A DNA stretch of 64,000 nucleotides from Chloroflexota bacterium. GTDB lineage: Bacteria > Chloroflexota > Anaerolineae > Aggregatilineales > Phototrophicaceae. The notes beneath the pieces are model-generated. The model did not search any database and was not told the DNA's origin. It saw only the letters and a program-made list of their open reading frames with translations. Shown one piece after another: positions 30,364 to 39,686 of this stretch (its first letter is position 1; each line of letters begins with the position of its first letter). The stretch covers positions 186,001 to 250,000 of the forward strand of contig JAPOVL010000013.1 of assembly GCA_026708115.1 (NCBI GenBank). The letters are read 5' to 3'. The translations under genes and the position numbers were made by a program.

Positions 30364-33231
30364 TCAACCAGCCCGCGCCAAATTCAACGCCAGCAGCCGC
30401 CGCAGGATTTCTTCCTCGTCATCCAGCACAGCGTACTCCCAGCCGTAGGCGTCGCAGACAGCTTTGTCCAGCGCTTGATGCAGTTCGTCTAGTCTAGGCG
30501 CGAAGTTGCCGGCGTCTGGCTTGACGCGCATGTCGTCCAAACCGCGATAGACTTGCAGGGCGTTGTAGAGGTTGGTCAGCGTGTGGTCTTTAAGTTGCTT
30601 CTCGCTCATGCCTGCGGGATTGAGCCAGGCGTGGCGTTCCTCATGCAGTTGCTTGGCGGCGCGGCTGATGGCAGCATGGGCGGGGTGGGATGTGTTCTCG
30701 CGGCCGGGCGACCAGGGGAAGGGGAAGGTCTCGAATGTGGTGGTTGGCGTGTAGCGAGGGTCGTTGCCTTTTCCGAGCCAAGTGCCCATGCGAAGCGACC
30801 AGACTTCGTGGAGCTTAGAGTGCAGGACGCCGAAGAAGTAGTCGTCGTCGCGGGCGAAGACGACAAGTAAGTTTTCAGGCAATACTTGGCTATCCAACCA
30901 GACAAAGAGACGATGCTTAGATGTTACAGGAGTCGCCAAGTATCTGCGGATTCTTGAAAGTGTTGCGCGCATGTCAGCACCAGGAATGCGATGGAGCCAC
31001 CAATATACCCGTAGGCGCTCCATTTTGTTTATCAAGCGCTTTGGCTTTACCTGTTGCTCGACGTGTTGAAACGGTATTTCGTACTGTCTTGCATCGTTTA
31101 ATGACGTGTCCACGCCAAAATCAATAATCCACTTTTGTCGCGGTCTCTTTACAATATCCGTTGCATTTACCCATTGCTTCAGAACGTCTCTGTTTGAACG
31201 GCCCGAGGAATTCTCCGCCTCCAGCATCATCGACGCTTCTTCGGCTGAAATGTCGAAAGCACCGCCTTTCTCGTTGGCACGCAGACAAAGGCCGTTATTC
31301 TCCGGAATCTGCTGCGCTATAGAAATATCGACATCACCAGTCAGGTTTGGGTAAATGCTCGTTACCCTTTCGCCATCCAGATACCGAACTTGTTCCGACC
31401 CGTCGTCGAATCCGATCATCGACACTCTTACAGCCGCACCATCAAGTGTCCAATCTCTATCTGACCACGCCAGAAAAATGCCGTCTTCGTCACAGATTTT
31501 ACGCAGTACGGTATTGTTTGTCTGTTGCCTTATCGAATTCGTAGCCAGCAAGCCTGCGCGTCTTACCTTACCCGCAGATATATGTTTCCACGCGTTTTCA
31601 AACCAGTAGGTGACTAAGTCTGCTGCTGCAGGAACTCCACCTGCATAATGCTGAAACAGTCTGTTGACATAATCATCGCCGAGTTCGGTACGAAGCAACT
31701 TGCCGCCCAAAAAAGGCGGGTTGCCGACGATGACGTCGACGGCGGGCCATTCGGGTTCGGTGGGATTCCCTTCCTCGTCGAAAGCCAGAATGGCGTCTTT
31801 ACAGACGATATGGCCTTTTAGCTCTTCCAGGATTGGTTCGCGAATTGTGTCTCCGTAGGCATTGTTCGTGCGCCACTGGATGTAGCCGATCCAGACGACG
31901 ATGCTGGCCAGGGCGTGGGCGATGGGTTCGATTTCGATGCCGTACATCTGGCGCGGATGGACCTCCGGCCTTGCCCGTTGGAGACCGGCCCACAGATCAT
32001 GTTCGATTACGTCTCTCTCGAGATCCATAAGTAATTGCAAAGCCACATAAAGGAAGTTTCCGCTGCCGCAGGCAGGGTCGAGCACGGTAATCTGGCGGAT
32101 TCGGTGAAGAATTCGTTCACGTAATTGAAGTAGCTGTGTCACTGCAACGTTACGCTCTCGACCGGATTTCGCGTTTTCGTATCGCTTTCTTAGCGGCTCG
32201 GCTTCCAGCTGCACAGTATCCCATTCGTAAAGCAGCGGGTCCATTAAGACCGGTCTAACGATTAGCTCAATATCCTCACGCGAGGTGTAGTGAGCGCCGA
32301 GTTGTGAGCGTTTGTTCGGGTCCAAACTGCGTTCAAACAGGGTACCAAAGATTGTTGGCTCGATAGCTTTCCAGTTCAAATCTGCGGCCTTGACCAGAGC
32401 CTCAAGCGCTTCAGGCAACAGTTCTTCTGCATGTGTGTAAATGAAAAGCGTACCGTTGAAGTAACGTATATCGCGCATCATTAGTTCGCCGCCGTCATTC
32501 ATCGCAGCGAACAGGTGTTGCAGGTACTGTTTGAAAATGCTGGGTCTATTGAGTGATTGTTTAACGATGTGAGTGAATATGCCGTCTGGATTATCGCCAG
32601 CGGCGGTGGGGAGCAAGCGGACGTCCTCTGCGAACATGCAGAAAACCAACTTAGTTAAGAAGTACGCGATTTGAGTAGGCTGAGCGTCCCATTGGCGCAT
32701 ATTGTCGGCAATAAGTTGAAATGCTTCCGCCGCCTTTACTGTTACTCGCTCGGTGTGGTGGCGTGGGTGCAGACTTTGCGGCGAGTGGAACATATCTCGC
32801 AACAAGCTCAACACTTCCGGCTTGCTGTCGATTTCGCTGTGGTTGATGATGTAGGGACGGTTTTGCGTATTGACAAAATTAGTGTGTATTTCCCAGTGGT
32901 TGATATCCGTGACAACGAGCAGCGGCGGATTCTTTAGGTCGTCCTTATATTCCCTCAACTGTCTGTATGCTGCGTCGAGGTCTTTGTATTTGTCGGGAGT
33001 TTTGTATTCGACGGCAAAACGCCCTTCGTGATACACGTCAGCGCGTCCGCGTCCGCTTTCTTTTTTGACCGGTTGCTCAAATATGAAGATGTCGCCGTCT
33101 GCAGTCAGCCCGTCGCCGCCGGGCATGTCTACGCCGACTAGCTTACAGACGTCAAGAAAATGTGCCTGCGCGACCTGTCGCTCGCTTAACACCGTGTTTT
33201 CCCATTTCTTGACGAATTCTTGCGGCGTCAT
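30364..33231 (-). CDS. Type IIG restriction-modification enzyme (MmeI-like)
   Basis: This 955-residue single-chain enzyme combines an N-terminal PD-(D/E)xK-type nuclease (D65 ... E75-x-K77 in RADVYHEGRFAVEYK) with a gamma-class N6-adenine methyltransferase: motif I DPACGSGNFL at 385 and motif IV NPPF at 504. The C-terminal region is a target-recognition and helical domain (NATDIVKRPRQKWIIDFG, TTFETFPFPW). This order and size match MmeI-type enzymes, which methylate one strand and cut at a distance. The start at 33231 is favoured because GGGAAAGGTAC lies upstream and the frame to 33300 adds no domain. No separate specificity or restriction gene is present, so it is self-contained. It protects against foreign DNA, and its specificity must be read experimentally. 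Confidence 0.88.
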   Translation of the reverse strand: MTPQEFVKKWENTVLSERQVAQAHFLDVCKLVGVDMPGGDGLTADGDIFIFEQPVKKESGRGRADVYHEGRFAVEYKTPDKYKDLDAAYRQLREYKDDLKNPPLLVVTDINHWEIHTNFVNTQNRPYIINHSEIDSKPEVLSLLRDMFHSPQSLHPRHHTERVTVKAAEAFQLIADNMRQWDAQPTQIAYFLTKLVFCMFAEDVRLLPTAAGDNPDGIFTHIVKQSLNRPSIFKQYLQHLFAAMNDGGELMMRDIRYFNGTLFIYTHAEELLPEALEALVKAADLNWKAIEPTIFGTLFERSLDPNKRSQLGAHYTSREDIELIVRPVLMDPLLYEWDTVQLEAEPLRKRYENAKSGRERNVAVTQLLQLRERILHRIRQITVLDPACGSGNFLYVALQLLMDLERDVIEHDLWAGLQRARPEVHPRQMYGIEIEPIAHALASIVVWIGYIQWRTNNAYGDTIREPILEELKGHIVCKDAILAFDEEGNPTEPEWPAVDVIVGNPPFLGGKLLRTELGDDYVNRLFQHYAGGVPAAADLVTYWFENAWKHISAGKVRRAGLLATNSIRQQTNNTVLRKICDEDGIFLAWSDRDWTLDGAAVRVSMIGFDDGSEQVRYLDGERVTSIYPNLTGDVDISIAQQIPENNGLCLRANEKGGAFDISAEEASMMLEAENSSGRSNRDVLKQWVNATDIVKRPRQKWIIDFGVDTSLNDARQYEIPFQHVEQQVKPKRLINKMERLRVYWWLHRIPGADMRATLSRIRRYLATPVTSKHRLFVWLDSQVLPENLLVVFARDDDYFFGVLHSKLHEVWSLRMGTWLGKGNDPRYTPTTTFETFPFPWSPGRENTSHPAHAAISRAAKQLHEERHAWLNPAGMSEKQLKDHTLTNLYNALQVYRGLDDMRVKPDAGNFAPRLDELHQALDKAVCDAYGWEYAVLDDEEEILRRLLALNLARAG

Positions 33232-33353
33232 ATTGTCGTTTGTACCTTTCCCAAATGATGCGCATTCTACCATCCACGCCAGCCAGCGGCAGCCCCGCAA
33301 ATAGCGCCCCGCCCAAGTATCCCGAAATACCGCCCCATGCTATACTGCCCTCT

Positions 33354-33596
33354 ATGGAGAATCCCTACCGATTCCCGGCCTGGATAGACAAGCTGAAAGT
33401 CCGCGGCGGCGCGCCTTACGCCTTGATTATGCTGGACGTGATCGAGCCGATCGCGCCGGTCTTGGCGCAGGGCTTGTGGATGGCGCAGCCGCTGGCGGGA
33501 TTGTGGGGCGGCCGGGAGGATATCCGCGACCTGGCTGAGTTGCTGGAAGCGCCCGAGGGCATCGCGGGGCTGCGGCGGCGGCTGGCGGACGACTAG
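33354..33596 (+). CDS. Small hypothetical protein
   Basis: This 80-residue protein begins MENPYRFPAWIDKLKVRGGAPYALIMLDVIEPIAPVLAQGLWMAQPLAGLWGG and has one moderately hydrophobic central segment with a short C-terminal acidic-basic helix. The frame is open from 33240, but the ATG at 33354 starts a clean protein with no ribosome site of note. It precedes the five-gene membrane cluster by 99 nt on the same strand and may be its first member. Function is unknown. Confidence 0.5.
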   Translation: MENPYRFPAWIDKLKVRGGAPYALIMLDVIEPIAPVLAQGLWMAQPLAGLWGGREDIRDLAELLEAPEGIAGLRRRLADD

Positions 33597-33695
33597 CCGC
33601 TCGGTGGTGGCGAACAGGCATGCCGCGCCCGCGCAAAGCAGGTTGCCTTCTCGTCGTATGCGCGACGCGGTCTACATAACTGGGGGGTTTGGCGG

Positions 33696-34523
33696 GTGGA
33701 CGACAGCACCCTGCAAGTTTATACAATCCTGTTCGTGGTGATCACGATCGTGCTGGTTTATACTTCGCGCTTTTTTTCGGCGCGGCGGATGCCTCGGCTA
33801 TCACAGGGGCGGGTCCCGGGTTTCAAGCGCTTGTCCGGCTGGGTGGGGGAGGCGATAGAAGCGGGCCGTCCCTTGCACTTGTCCTTTGGCAGCGCCGGGA
33901 TTGACGCGGAAAGCGCGCCGGTGGCCGCGGCCGAGGCGGAGCTATTTTATCACGTCATCAAAGCGGCGGGCTCGGGCGATGTGGCGCCGGTCATCAGCAC
34001 ATCGTCGGCGGCGACCATTCCCTTGTGCCAGGACACGATTCGCCGCGCCTGGGCTGGCGACGAGCGCCGATCGCGGGCGCAGTGGTTTCCGCAGGGTCCA
34101 CGCTCGATGGCATTTGCCGCGGGCCTGACGGCGACCATGCAAGTGGAGGACCCTTCGGCGCATGTCCTGGCCGGCAGCTTCGGTCCGGAATTGGCGCTGA
34201 TACTGGATAGCGCGGAACGGCAGGGGCAGGGCAGCTTCGCTGTCAGCGATCAACTGGAGGGCGGGGCGATCGCCTTTGCCATGGCGGACGAAGTCTTGAT
34301 CGGCGAGCAGCTCTTCAGCGCGGCCGCCTGGCTGTCGCATGAATCGACCGCCCGCGCCGACGCATCGGTGCAGGATGTCTGGCGCGGTTTGCTGATCGCG
34401 CTGATGGCGATCCTGGTGATTATCGAGGTGGCGGGTCAATTGGGAATCGCCAGTTGGTCGCTGGTACTCTGGGCTGCGCTGGCGCTGGTCGTCATCGGCG
34501 TTGTGTTTGTCCGCAGGAGATAA
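33696..34523 (+). CDS. Membrane protein with central soluble domain (DUF6754-like?)
   Basis: This 275-residue protein starts at GTG (33696) after a GGCGG stretch. It has an N-terminal membrane helix (LQVYTILFVVITIVLVYTSRFF) and a roughly 170-residue soluble region (PGFKRLSGWVGEAIEAGRPLHLSFG ... FGPELALILDSAERQGQGSFAVSDQLEGGAIAFAMADEVLIGEQLFSAAAWL). Two C-terminal membrane helices follow (LIALMAILVIIEVAGQLG and SLVLWAALALVVIGVVF). I recall this fold being annotated as a domain of unknown function in Chloroflexota, but that cannot be confirmed here. It is the first gene of a tight operon (next start 3 nt after its stop). A transporter-like or assembly role is inferred only from the neighbours. 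Confidence 0.7.
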   Translation: MDDSTLQVYTILFVVITIVLVYTSRFFSARRMPRLSQGRVPGFKRLSGWVGEAIEAGRPLHLSFGSAGIDAESAPVAAAEAELFYHVIKAAGSGDVAPVISTSSAATIPLCQDTIRRAWAGDERRSRAQWFPQGPRSMAFAAGLTATMQVEDPSAHVLAGSFGPELALILDSAERQGQGSFAVSDQLEGGAIAFAMADEVLIGEQLFSAAAWLSHESTARADASVQDVWRGLLIALMAILVIIEVAGQLGIASWSLVLWAALALVVIGVVFVRRR

Positions 34524-34526
34524 GGC

Positions 34527-35177
34527 ATGAGCCGCACTCAGCGCCTTGGCATCGCGTTTTCGGCTTTTATCGCCTTTGCGGTTGGCGTGATCACCACCCT
34601 CAGCTTGCTGCTGGGCGATCGTCCGGAGTTGTACGCGGAATTCGCGGGGGCGCCGGCATTCGCGCGTTTGATGAGCTTGCCGGCGGCGATCATGGTGCGC
34701 TTGGTCGCGATTACATCCGCCGTCACCATTGTCATCGGCATCTCCAACCTGCTTTATGTGCATCTGGGCCGCGTGGTGCGCGGCGCGTTTTTCAGCATTG
34801 TGATGATCGCCAGCTTTGCCCTGACGATTTGGTGGTATTGGAGCAAGGGTGGCGATACGTCGCTGCTGGCGGCTGTTCAAGTGCCGATCGAATCGGCGCT
34901 GGCGGCGCTGCTTTTTCTGTCCATGGTCCAAGGGGGCGCGCGCGTCTTAAACAAGCGCGCCGATATTTGGGGCCTGCTGTTTGTCACGGTGCTCGTGGTT
35001 GTGCTGCTGGGAACGGTACCGATTGAGTCGCTTGGGCCCGTGCGGGCCTGGAGCGACTGGCTGATGGAGATACCCGTGAGCGCAGGCGCGCGAGCTATCC
35101 TGCTCGGCATCGCCTTGGGCACGGTGGTTACGGGCGTGCGCGTCTTGCTCGGTCAAGACCGGTCATACCGGGGTTAG
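34527..35177 (+). CDS. Polytopic membrane protein of the GlmL-linked cluster
   Basis: This 216-residue protein has about six membrane helices (e.g. LGIAFSAFIAFAVGVITTLSLL, MVRLVAITSAVTIVIGISNLL, GAFFSIVMIASFALTIWWYW, IWGLLFVTVLVVVLLGTV). No motif of a known transporter is visible. It starts 3 nt after the previous stop and ends 3 nt before the next start, so it is translationally coupled to both. The gene pattern suggests a stoichiometric membrane complex. Function is unknown. Confidence 0.75.
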   Translation: MSRTQRLGIAFSAFIAFAVGVITTLSLLLGDRPELYAEFAGAPAFARLMSLPAAIMVRLVAITSAVTIVIGISNLLYVHLGRVVRGAFFSIVMIASFALTIWWYWSKGGDTSLLAAVQVPIESALAALLFLSMVQGGARVLNKRADIWGLLFVTVLVVVLLGTVPIESLGPVRAWSDWLMEIPVSAGARAILLGIALGTVVTGVRVLLGQDRSYRG

Positions 35178-35180
35178 ACC

Positions 35181-37202
35181 ATGAACGACGACGACTTCAA
35201 CTGGCTGCCACAAGAAGAAGAACAAGAGGCAGCGCAGCAAAGTCGGCGCGGTCTTTTCCGCTTTCTGCCGCGCTTCCGGCGCGGTCGCGGCGGCGCAGCT
35301 GCCAGCGCGCCCAGTGAGGAATCGTCATTGAGCGGCAGACGCGGCCTCTTCCGCCTTATCCCAAGATTTCTGCGTAGAGCAAGGTCCGCGCCGACTGAGG
35401 CGACGGCGGCGGATTTGGCGCTGGAGATGGGCGAGCGGCCGGTCGAGCAGTTGGACGACCGCTTGCTGGCGCTGCGGGAGCGAGCGCAGTCTCGGCCGGA
35501 GCAGGAAACGGTGTCCCCGCGCGAGGCGCTCTACGATGTCGATGACGTGCTGGTTCGGCCCGAGATCATACATCGTCCGGGGGGCGTGATAAGTCCGCTG
35601 GCTTTGTCCAAGGCGCAGCAGGAGCAGGTCGAGCTGTTGCGGGATATGGTTGGCGGGACGGCGCTACCAGACGATAGCCAATCAGAAGGCGGTCTTTTGT
35701 CTCGGGGCAAGCGACTGTTCTCTCTGGGGGCTATTCCGCACTTGCTGGTTTCGATTCTGATGCTTCTGGCGCTGGCCCTGCCTTTTGTTGCGACCGGATT
35801 CAGCGAAGGGGAATTGCCGCCGCTCGCGTTCCATGAAGATCGCCACGGCACGACTACAGCGTTCAACATGTTGGACAATCTCACTCTCGATGACTATGTG
35901 CTGCTGGCATTTGAATATGGGCCTACCGCCGCTGGCGAGTTGGATGAATTGGCTGATGTGATCTTGCGCCATATCTTCGCCCAGGGCAGTAAAGCAATCA
36001 TCGTCAGCAGCAATCCGATCACGATTGTGCACGCGCGCAACGTGATCGCTGCGATCGAGCGGTCGGTCGCGCCGGTGTCGACACGCTTGGTAGAGAATCA
36101 AGACTATTATTTGCTGCGCTTCTTGAGCGGCGGCGCTTTGGGATTGCGCGATCTGAGCCGTAATTTTGGGAGCATCGTCAACACATCGGCTCGCGGCATG
36201 CCGACCGGGCTTGGATTCACGTCGCTAGACGAGATGACGCTGATGGTGCTGATCGCTGAACGCGCCGAGGACGTTCGTCATTGGGCGGAGCAGGTCGCGA
36301 CGGAGACTGACAGCGATTTCATTGCCGCGACCGGCTATGCCGCGCAGCCACTGGCGGAACCTTATGTCTATGCGCATGAAGACATCGTGGGCATGTTCAT
36401 TGGGGTTCGCGATGCTTATACCTACAATCAAATATTGCAGGCCAACTACGCCGATTATGAGTTGCCGCCGCGGCGGGAAGATCCCGGTACAGGTGACGGG
36501 GAGTCCGCTCCGACGCCGTCGCCAACGCCAACCGCGACTGCTACAGCGACGCCTACGGCGACACCGACCCCGACCGCGACTGAAACGCCGCAGCCGCAAG
36601 CGACGCCAACGCCGACCGCAACGCCTACGGAGCCGGAACCGGAACTTGTGCAGTTAGCGGTCGCGCCGGCGGCGACAGCGACGCAGATACCAAGCCCGGT
36701 GGCGGAGGTGATAGCGCAGGGCCCGGTGAATATCCGCCGCCGACCGAACACCGCCTCGGACATATTGGCTTTGGCGGCCACAGGCGATATTTTCCCGGTG
36801 CTCGGCGAGAATGGCGATGGCAGTTGGATCAATATCCTGTTGCCGGACGGCATTGAAGCCTGGATCGCGTCATTCCTGGTCGAACAGTACATCGCGCCGG
36901 CCGACGGGACCGGGGGTGGGGCGCCGGATGGCTCTGCCAGGGCGGGGGACGGACAGACAGTCTTGCAGTTCGACTTCTCCCTACGCCTGGGCAAAACCCG
37001 GCCTCGTTTTTATCAAGCGAACCCACCGGCGCAGGGCGATCGCGCGGAATTCGTCCTGCTGCGCGATGGCCGACAGGAGGAACAGCGCCTCGATGCCATG
37101 ACCCTGGGCACGATTGCGGCTGTGCTGGTGATCGTGGCGGGCAACGTGTTTTATATGATGCGGGCGCTGACGCGGCGTAGACGCGCGTCCCAGGGGAACT
37201 GA
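35181..37202 (+). CDS. Large membrane protein with cytoplasmic arm, TP-rich linker and SH3-like domain
   Basis: This 673-residue protein begins with a charged, disordered cytoplasmic arm containing two RRGLFR...R-x-P-R-F-L/R repeats (residues 14-70). One membrane helix (IPHLLVSILMLLALALPFVATG, about 188-210) follows, then a large mixed domain (about 211-430). A low-complexity PTPTAT linker covers about 442-490, and an SH3-like domain (VNIRRRPNTASDILALAATGDIFPVLGENGDGSWINI) covers about 508-573. A second membrane helix near the C-terminus (LGTIAAVLVIVAGNVFYMM) closes it. The linker and SH3b-type domain imply that the middle of the chain is outside the cell near the wall, with both ends anchored. 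It is the central and largest member of the operon. It resembles no single described protein I know. Confidence 0.75.
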   Translation: MNDDDFNWLPQEEEQEAAQQSRRGLFRFLPRFRRGRGGAAASAPSEESSLSGRRGLFRLIPRFLRRARSAPTEATAADLALEMGERPVEQLDDRLLALRERAQSRPEQETVSPREALYDVDDVLVRPEIIHRPGGVISPLALSKAQQEQVELLRDMVGGTALPDDSQSEGGLLSRGKRLFSLGAIPHLLVSILMLLALALPFVATGFSEGELPPLAFHEDRHGTTTAFNMLDNLTLDDYVLLAFEYGPTAAGELDELADVILRHIFAQGSKAIIVSSNPITIVHARNVIAAIERSVAPVSTRLVENQDYYLLRFLSGGALGLRDLSRNFGSIVNTSARGMPTGLGFTSLDEMTLMVLIAERAEDVRHWAEQVATETDSDFIAATGYAAQPLAEPYVYAHEDIVGMFIGVRDAYTYNQILQANYADYELPPRREDPGTGDGESAPTPSPTPTATATATPTATPTPTATETPQPQATPTPTATPTEPEPELVQLAVAPAATATQIPSPVAEVIAQGPVNIRRRPNTASDILALAATGDIFPVLGENGDGSWINILLPDGIEAWIASFLVEQYIAPADGTGGGAPDGSARAGDGQTVLQFDFSLRLGKTRPRFYQANPPAQGDRAEFVLLRDGRQEEQRLDAMTLGTIAAVLVIVAGNVFYMMRALTRRRRASQGN

Positions 37203-37215
37203 CGGAGCCGCCTTG

Positions 37216-37896
37216 ATGGCAGAAGGTACGATTGCGCTGCTGAGTTTTGTGCTAACCCTGATGGTGTTCAGCTATGTTCTGGGTGATTTGCCCCTGGTCG
37301 GCCATTTGTATCGAACGGCGGTCTATATCTTTGTGGGGATGAGTGCGGCATTCGCCGCCATCGTTGCTTATGAGAGCGTGATCTTGCCCTATCTGCAGGA
37401 TATTCAGAATCCCGAAACGAGCTGGACCGCGCTGGGCAATAGCACGGATGTGGCGATATTTCTTACGGCGCTGCTCTTCGGACTGCTGCTGCTGATGAAG
37501 CCGATCGCTTCATTAAGTTGGTTGACCAACGGCGCGCTGGCCGTTGTCATCGTTGTGAGCGCGGCAAGCGCCGTAGTAGGCGGATTGAGCGGGACTTTGA
37601 TTCCGCTGATTGTCGCGACGGCTGCCGTTCCCGATGGCCTTGCGACTGACTTCCAGGCATTGACAAATACCTTACTGGTTTTTGTCGGCACCGTGACCGC
37701 GCTGTTTTACTTCCAGTGGCAGGCGCGTCGCGATGATGATGGCGCGCCGGTGCAAAGTCCCCTTAGCCGCGGCCTTCGCAATGTCGGCAAGATCTTCATT
37801 GTGACGGCGCTGGGCGCAATCTATGCGACGACCATGTTGACCGCGTTGACCATTCTGGCGGAACGAATTGGATTCGTCTTTCAGTTTGGGAGCTGA
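37216..37896 (+). CDS. Polytopic membrane protein of the GlmL-linked cluster
   Basis: This 226-residue protein has about seven membrane helices (e.g. IALLSFVLTLMVFSYVLG, TAVYIFVGMSAAFAAIVAYESVI, DVAIFLTALLFGLLLLMK, LAVVIVVSAASAVVGGLSG, TLLVFVGTVTALFYFQW). The ATG at 37216 is used; a TTG 3 nt upstream is also possible. It follows the SH3 protein by 13 nt and precedes the ATPase gene by 2 nt. The overall feel is of an exporter or channel-like subunit, but no motif supports a specific role. Confidence 0.7.
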   Translation: MAEGTIALLSFVLTLMVFSYVLGDLPLVGHLYRTAVYIFVGMSAAFAAIVAYESVILPYLQDIQNPETSWTALGNSTDVAIFLTALLFGLLLLMKPIASLSWLTNGALAVVIVVSAASAVVGGLSGTLIPLIVATAAVPDGLATDFQALTNTLLVFVGTVTALFYFQWQARRDDDGAPVQSPLSRGLRNVGKIFIVTALGAIYATTMLTALTILAERIGFVFQFGS

Positions 37897-37898
37897 CG

Positions 37899-39686
37899 AT
37901 GCCTGAAGGGCGCAAGGATTCCATATTGGCGGTCGATTTCGGCAGTGTGCATACACGCGTCTTGTTGTTTGATGTCGTCGATGGCGAGTACGCGTTGGTG
38001 GCGCAGCGCCAGGGCAAGACGACGATTGACGCGCCCAGCGATGACGTGCAGGTTGGCTTGACCAGGATCTTGCGCGACTTGTCGTCCGCGACGGATCGCC
38101 GCTTTCTTGATGAGTCCGGAGAGTTGATCAAACCGGAGCAATCGGAGCGCATTGGAATTGACCGCTGCCTGACAACCGCCAGCGCGGGGCAGCCCATCAG
38201 GGTGGCGCTGATCGGACTATTGCCGGACAAAGGGACAGGATCTGCCCGGCGCGCGATTGTTCCGTTTTATACCGACGCGGTGGCCGAGATTCATCTGGAG
38301 GACGGCTTAAGCGACATGGCGCGGTTGAATCGCATCGTGGACAGCCGACCAGACCTGATCTTCATCAGCGGCGGCACAGACGGCGGGGCGCGCGCCGCCA
38401 TGCAAAACATGCTGGAGCTGGCGCGTCAGGCGGTAGCGGCTATTCAGCCCGGCAACAGGCCCACGGTGCTTTATGCCGGCAACAAGGATTTGACGGCTAG
38501 CGCGCGGGAAACACTCGGCCAACTGGTGGAGGTGATGACCGCGCCCAATATCCGACCGACGCCGCATCGCGAAGCTATTGAACCGACACAGAAGGTTCTC
38601 TCACGGTTCTATGATGAGTTTCGCAGGCGCGCCGGCAGCAGCTATCAGAACATTGCGGCGATCAGCGACACGGGAATCTTGCCCTCCGCACGCAGCTTCG
38701 AGATGATGACCGCATTCTTCGCGCGTATGCTAGACAGCGGTGCGCTGTCCGTCGACATTGGGGGCGCCAAGAGCGCTCTTAGCATCGCGCTCGGCGAGGG
38801 ACGCCGTTCCGCACTGCGGACTGATATCGGCATGGGTCAGAGCGCGGCCAATACGCTGGAACTAGCCGGCGAAGAAGCCATCAAGGCCTGGTTGCCTTTC
38901 CATCCACGCAAGGGTGAACTGGCGCAATACGCGGTCAAGAAAGGCTTGCGCTCGGTCAACACGCCGCTGGACATGCGCGAGCGCTATATCGAGTTTGCGC
39001 TGCTGCGGGCGGGCATCCAGTTGCTAGTCGATGATGCGAACCAGTCCGGCGATGAAACAGATTCGCGTGTTGATCTGTCGCGCCTGGGCTTGATCGTGGC
39101 GGGAGGCGCTACGATGGCCGGCAGCGGCCAGGGCGCGCTGGATATGATGCTATTGTCTGACGCGCTGCCAATCAGAAGTGTGGTGCAGGTCATGTCCGAT
39201 CGCCACGGCGCTTTACCCGCGCTGGGCGCACTGGCGCTGACGAATCCGTCGGCGGTGGTGCAATTGCTTCAGAGCGGCGTCGTTGAATATGTGGGAAGCC
39301 TGATCAAAGCGACGGGTACAGCGTCCCTGGGCAAACGCGCGATGAGAATCAGCATAGAGATGCCAAGCGGCGAAATCATCGGGCGCGAGATCGTTGCGGG
39401 TGATGTCTGGCATTTGCCGTTGCCAGCCGGCAGCAGCGCCGATATCAGCTTGCAGATGGGACGTGGCGTCCGCGTCGGCGACAAGCGGCGGATGCGACTG
39501 AGGCTGCGCGGCGGACGCGGCGGCATACTCTTTGACGCGCGGCTCTCGGCAATGTCGGCTGCCGAGTCGATTACCGAGCGCGCGGTGAACATGTTGCGCT
39601 GGTTCGCTGCCGTGACGGGTGAGGACCAACCGATCATGATTCCCGAGAGCTGGCTGGTTGCGCCCGAGGAACTAGCAACTGACTGA
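37899..39686 (+). CDS. GlmL/MutL-like actin-fold (ASKHA) ATPase
   Basis: This 595-residue protein has the two phosphate motifs of the ASKHA fold: ILAVDFGSVHTRVLLFDVVDGEY (residues 9-31, with D13 in the phosphate-1 position) and LSVDIGGAKSALSIALG (about 285-300) as phosphate 2, plus LGLIVAGGATMAG (about 400) near the adenosine motif. The overall pattern, including ISGGTDGG..A..N, resembles GlmL/MutL proteins that accompany coenzyme-B12 glutamate mutase. No mutase gene is present, and instead the gene ends an operon of membrane proteins, overlapping-close to the one before (2-nt gap). A nucleotide-driven assembly or motor role for that complex is inferred. A similar coupling of an actin-like ATPase to membrane parts is known from pilus PilM, but the sequences here are not PilM-like. 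Confidence 0.75.
   Translation: MPEGRKDSILAVDFGSVHTRVLLFDVVDGEYALVAQRQGKTTIDAPSDDVQVGLTRILRDLSSATDRRFLDESGELIKPEQSERIGIDRCLTTASAGQPIRVALIGLLPDKGTGSARRAIVPFYTDAVAEIHLEDGLSDMARLNRIVDSRPDLIFISGGTDGGARAAMQNMLELARQAVAAIQPGNRPTVLYAGNKDLTASARETLGQLVEVMTAPNIRPTPHREAIEPTQKVLSRFYDEFRRRAGSSYQNIAAISDTGILPSARSFEMMTAFFARMLDSGALSVDIGGAKSALSIALGEGRRSALRTDIGMGQSAANTLELAGEEAIKAWLPFHPRKGELAQYAVKKGLRSVNTPLDMRERYIEFALLRAGIQLLVDDANQSGDETDSRVDLSRLGLIVAGGATMAGSGQGALDMMLLSDALPIRSVVQVMSDRHGALPALGALALTNPSAVVQLLQSGVVEYVGSLIKATGTASLGKRAMRISIEMPSGEIIGREIVAGDVWHLPLPAGSSADISLQMGRGVRVGDKRRMRLRLRGGRGGILFDARLSAMSAAESITERAVNMLRWFAAVTGEDQPIMIPESWLVAPEELATD

Noticed and set aside
33942..34931. 329-residue antisense frame
   Set aside because: Shadow of the membrane cluster, spanning two real genes.
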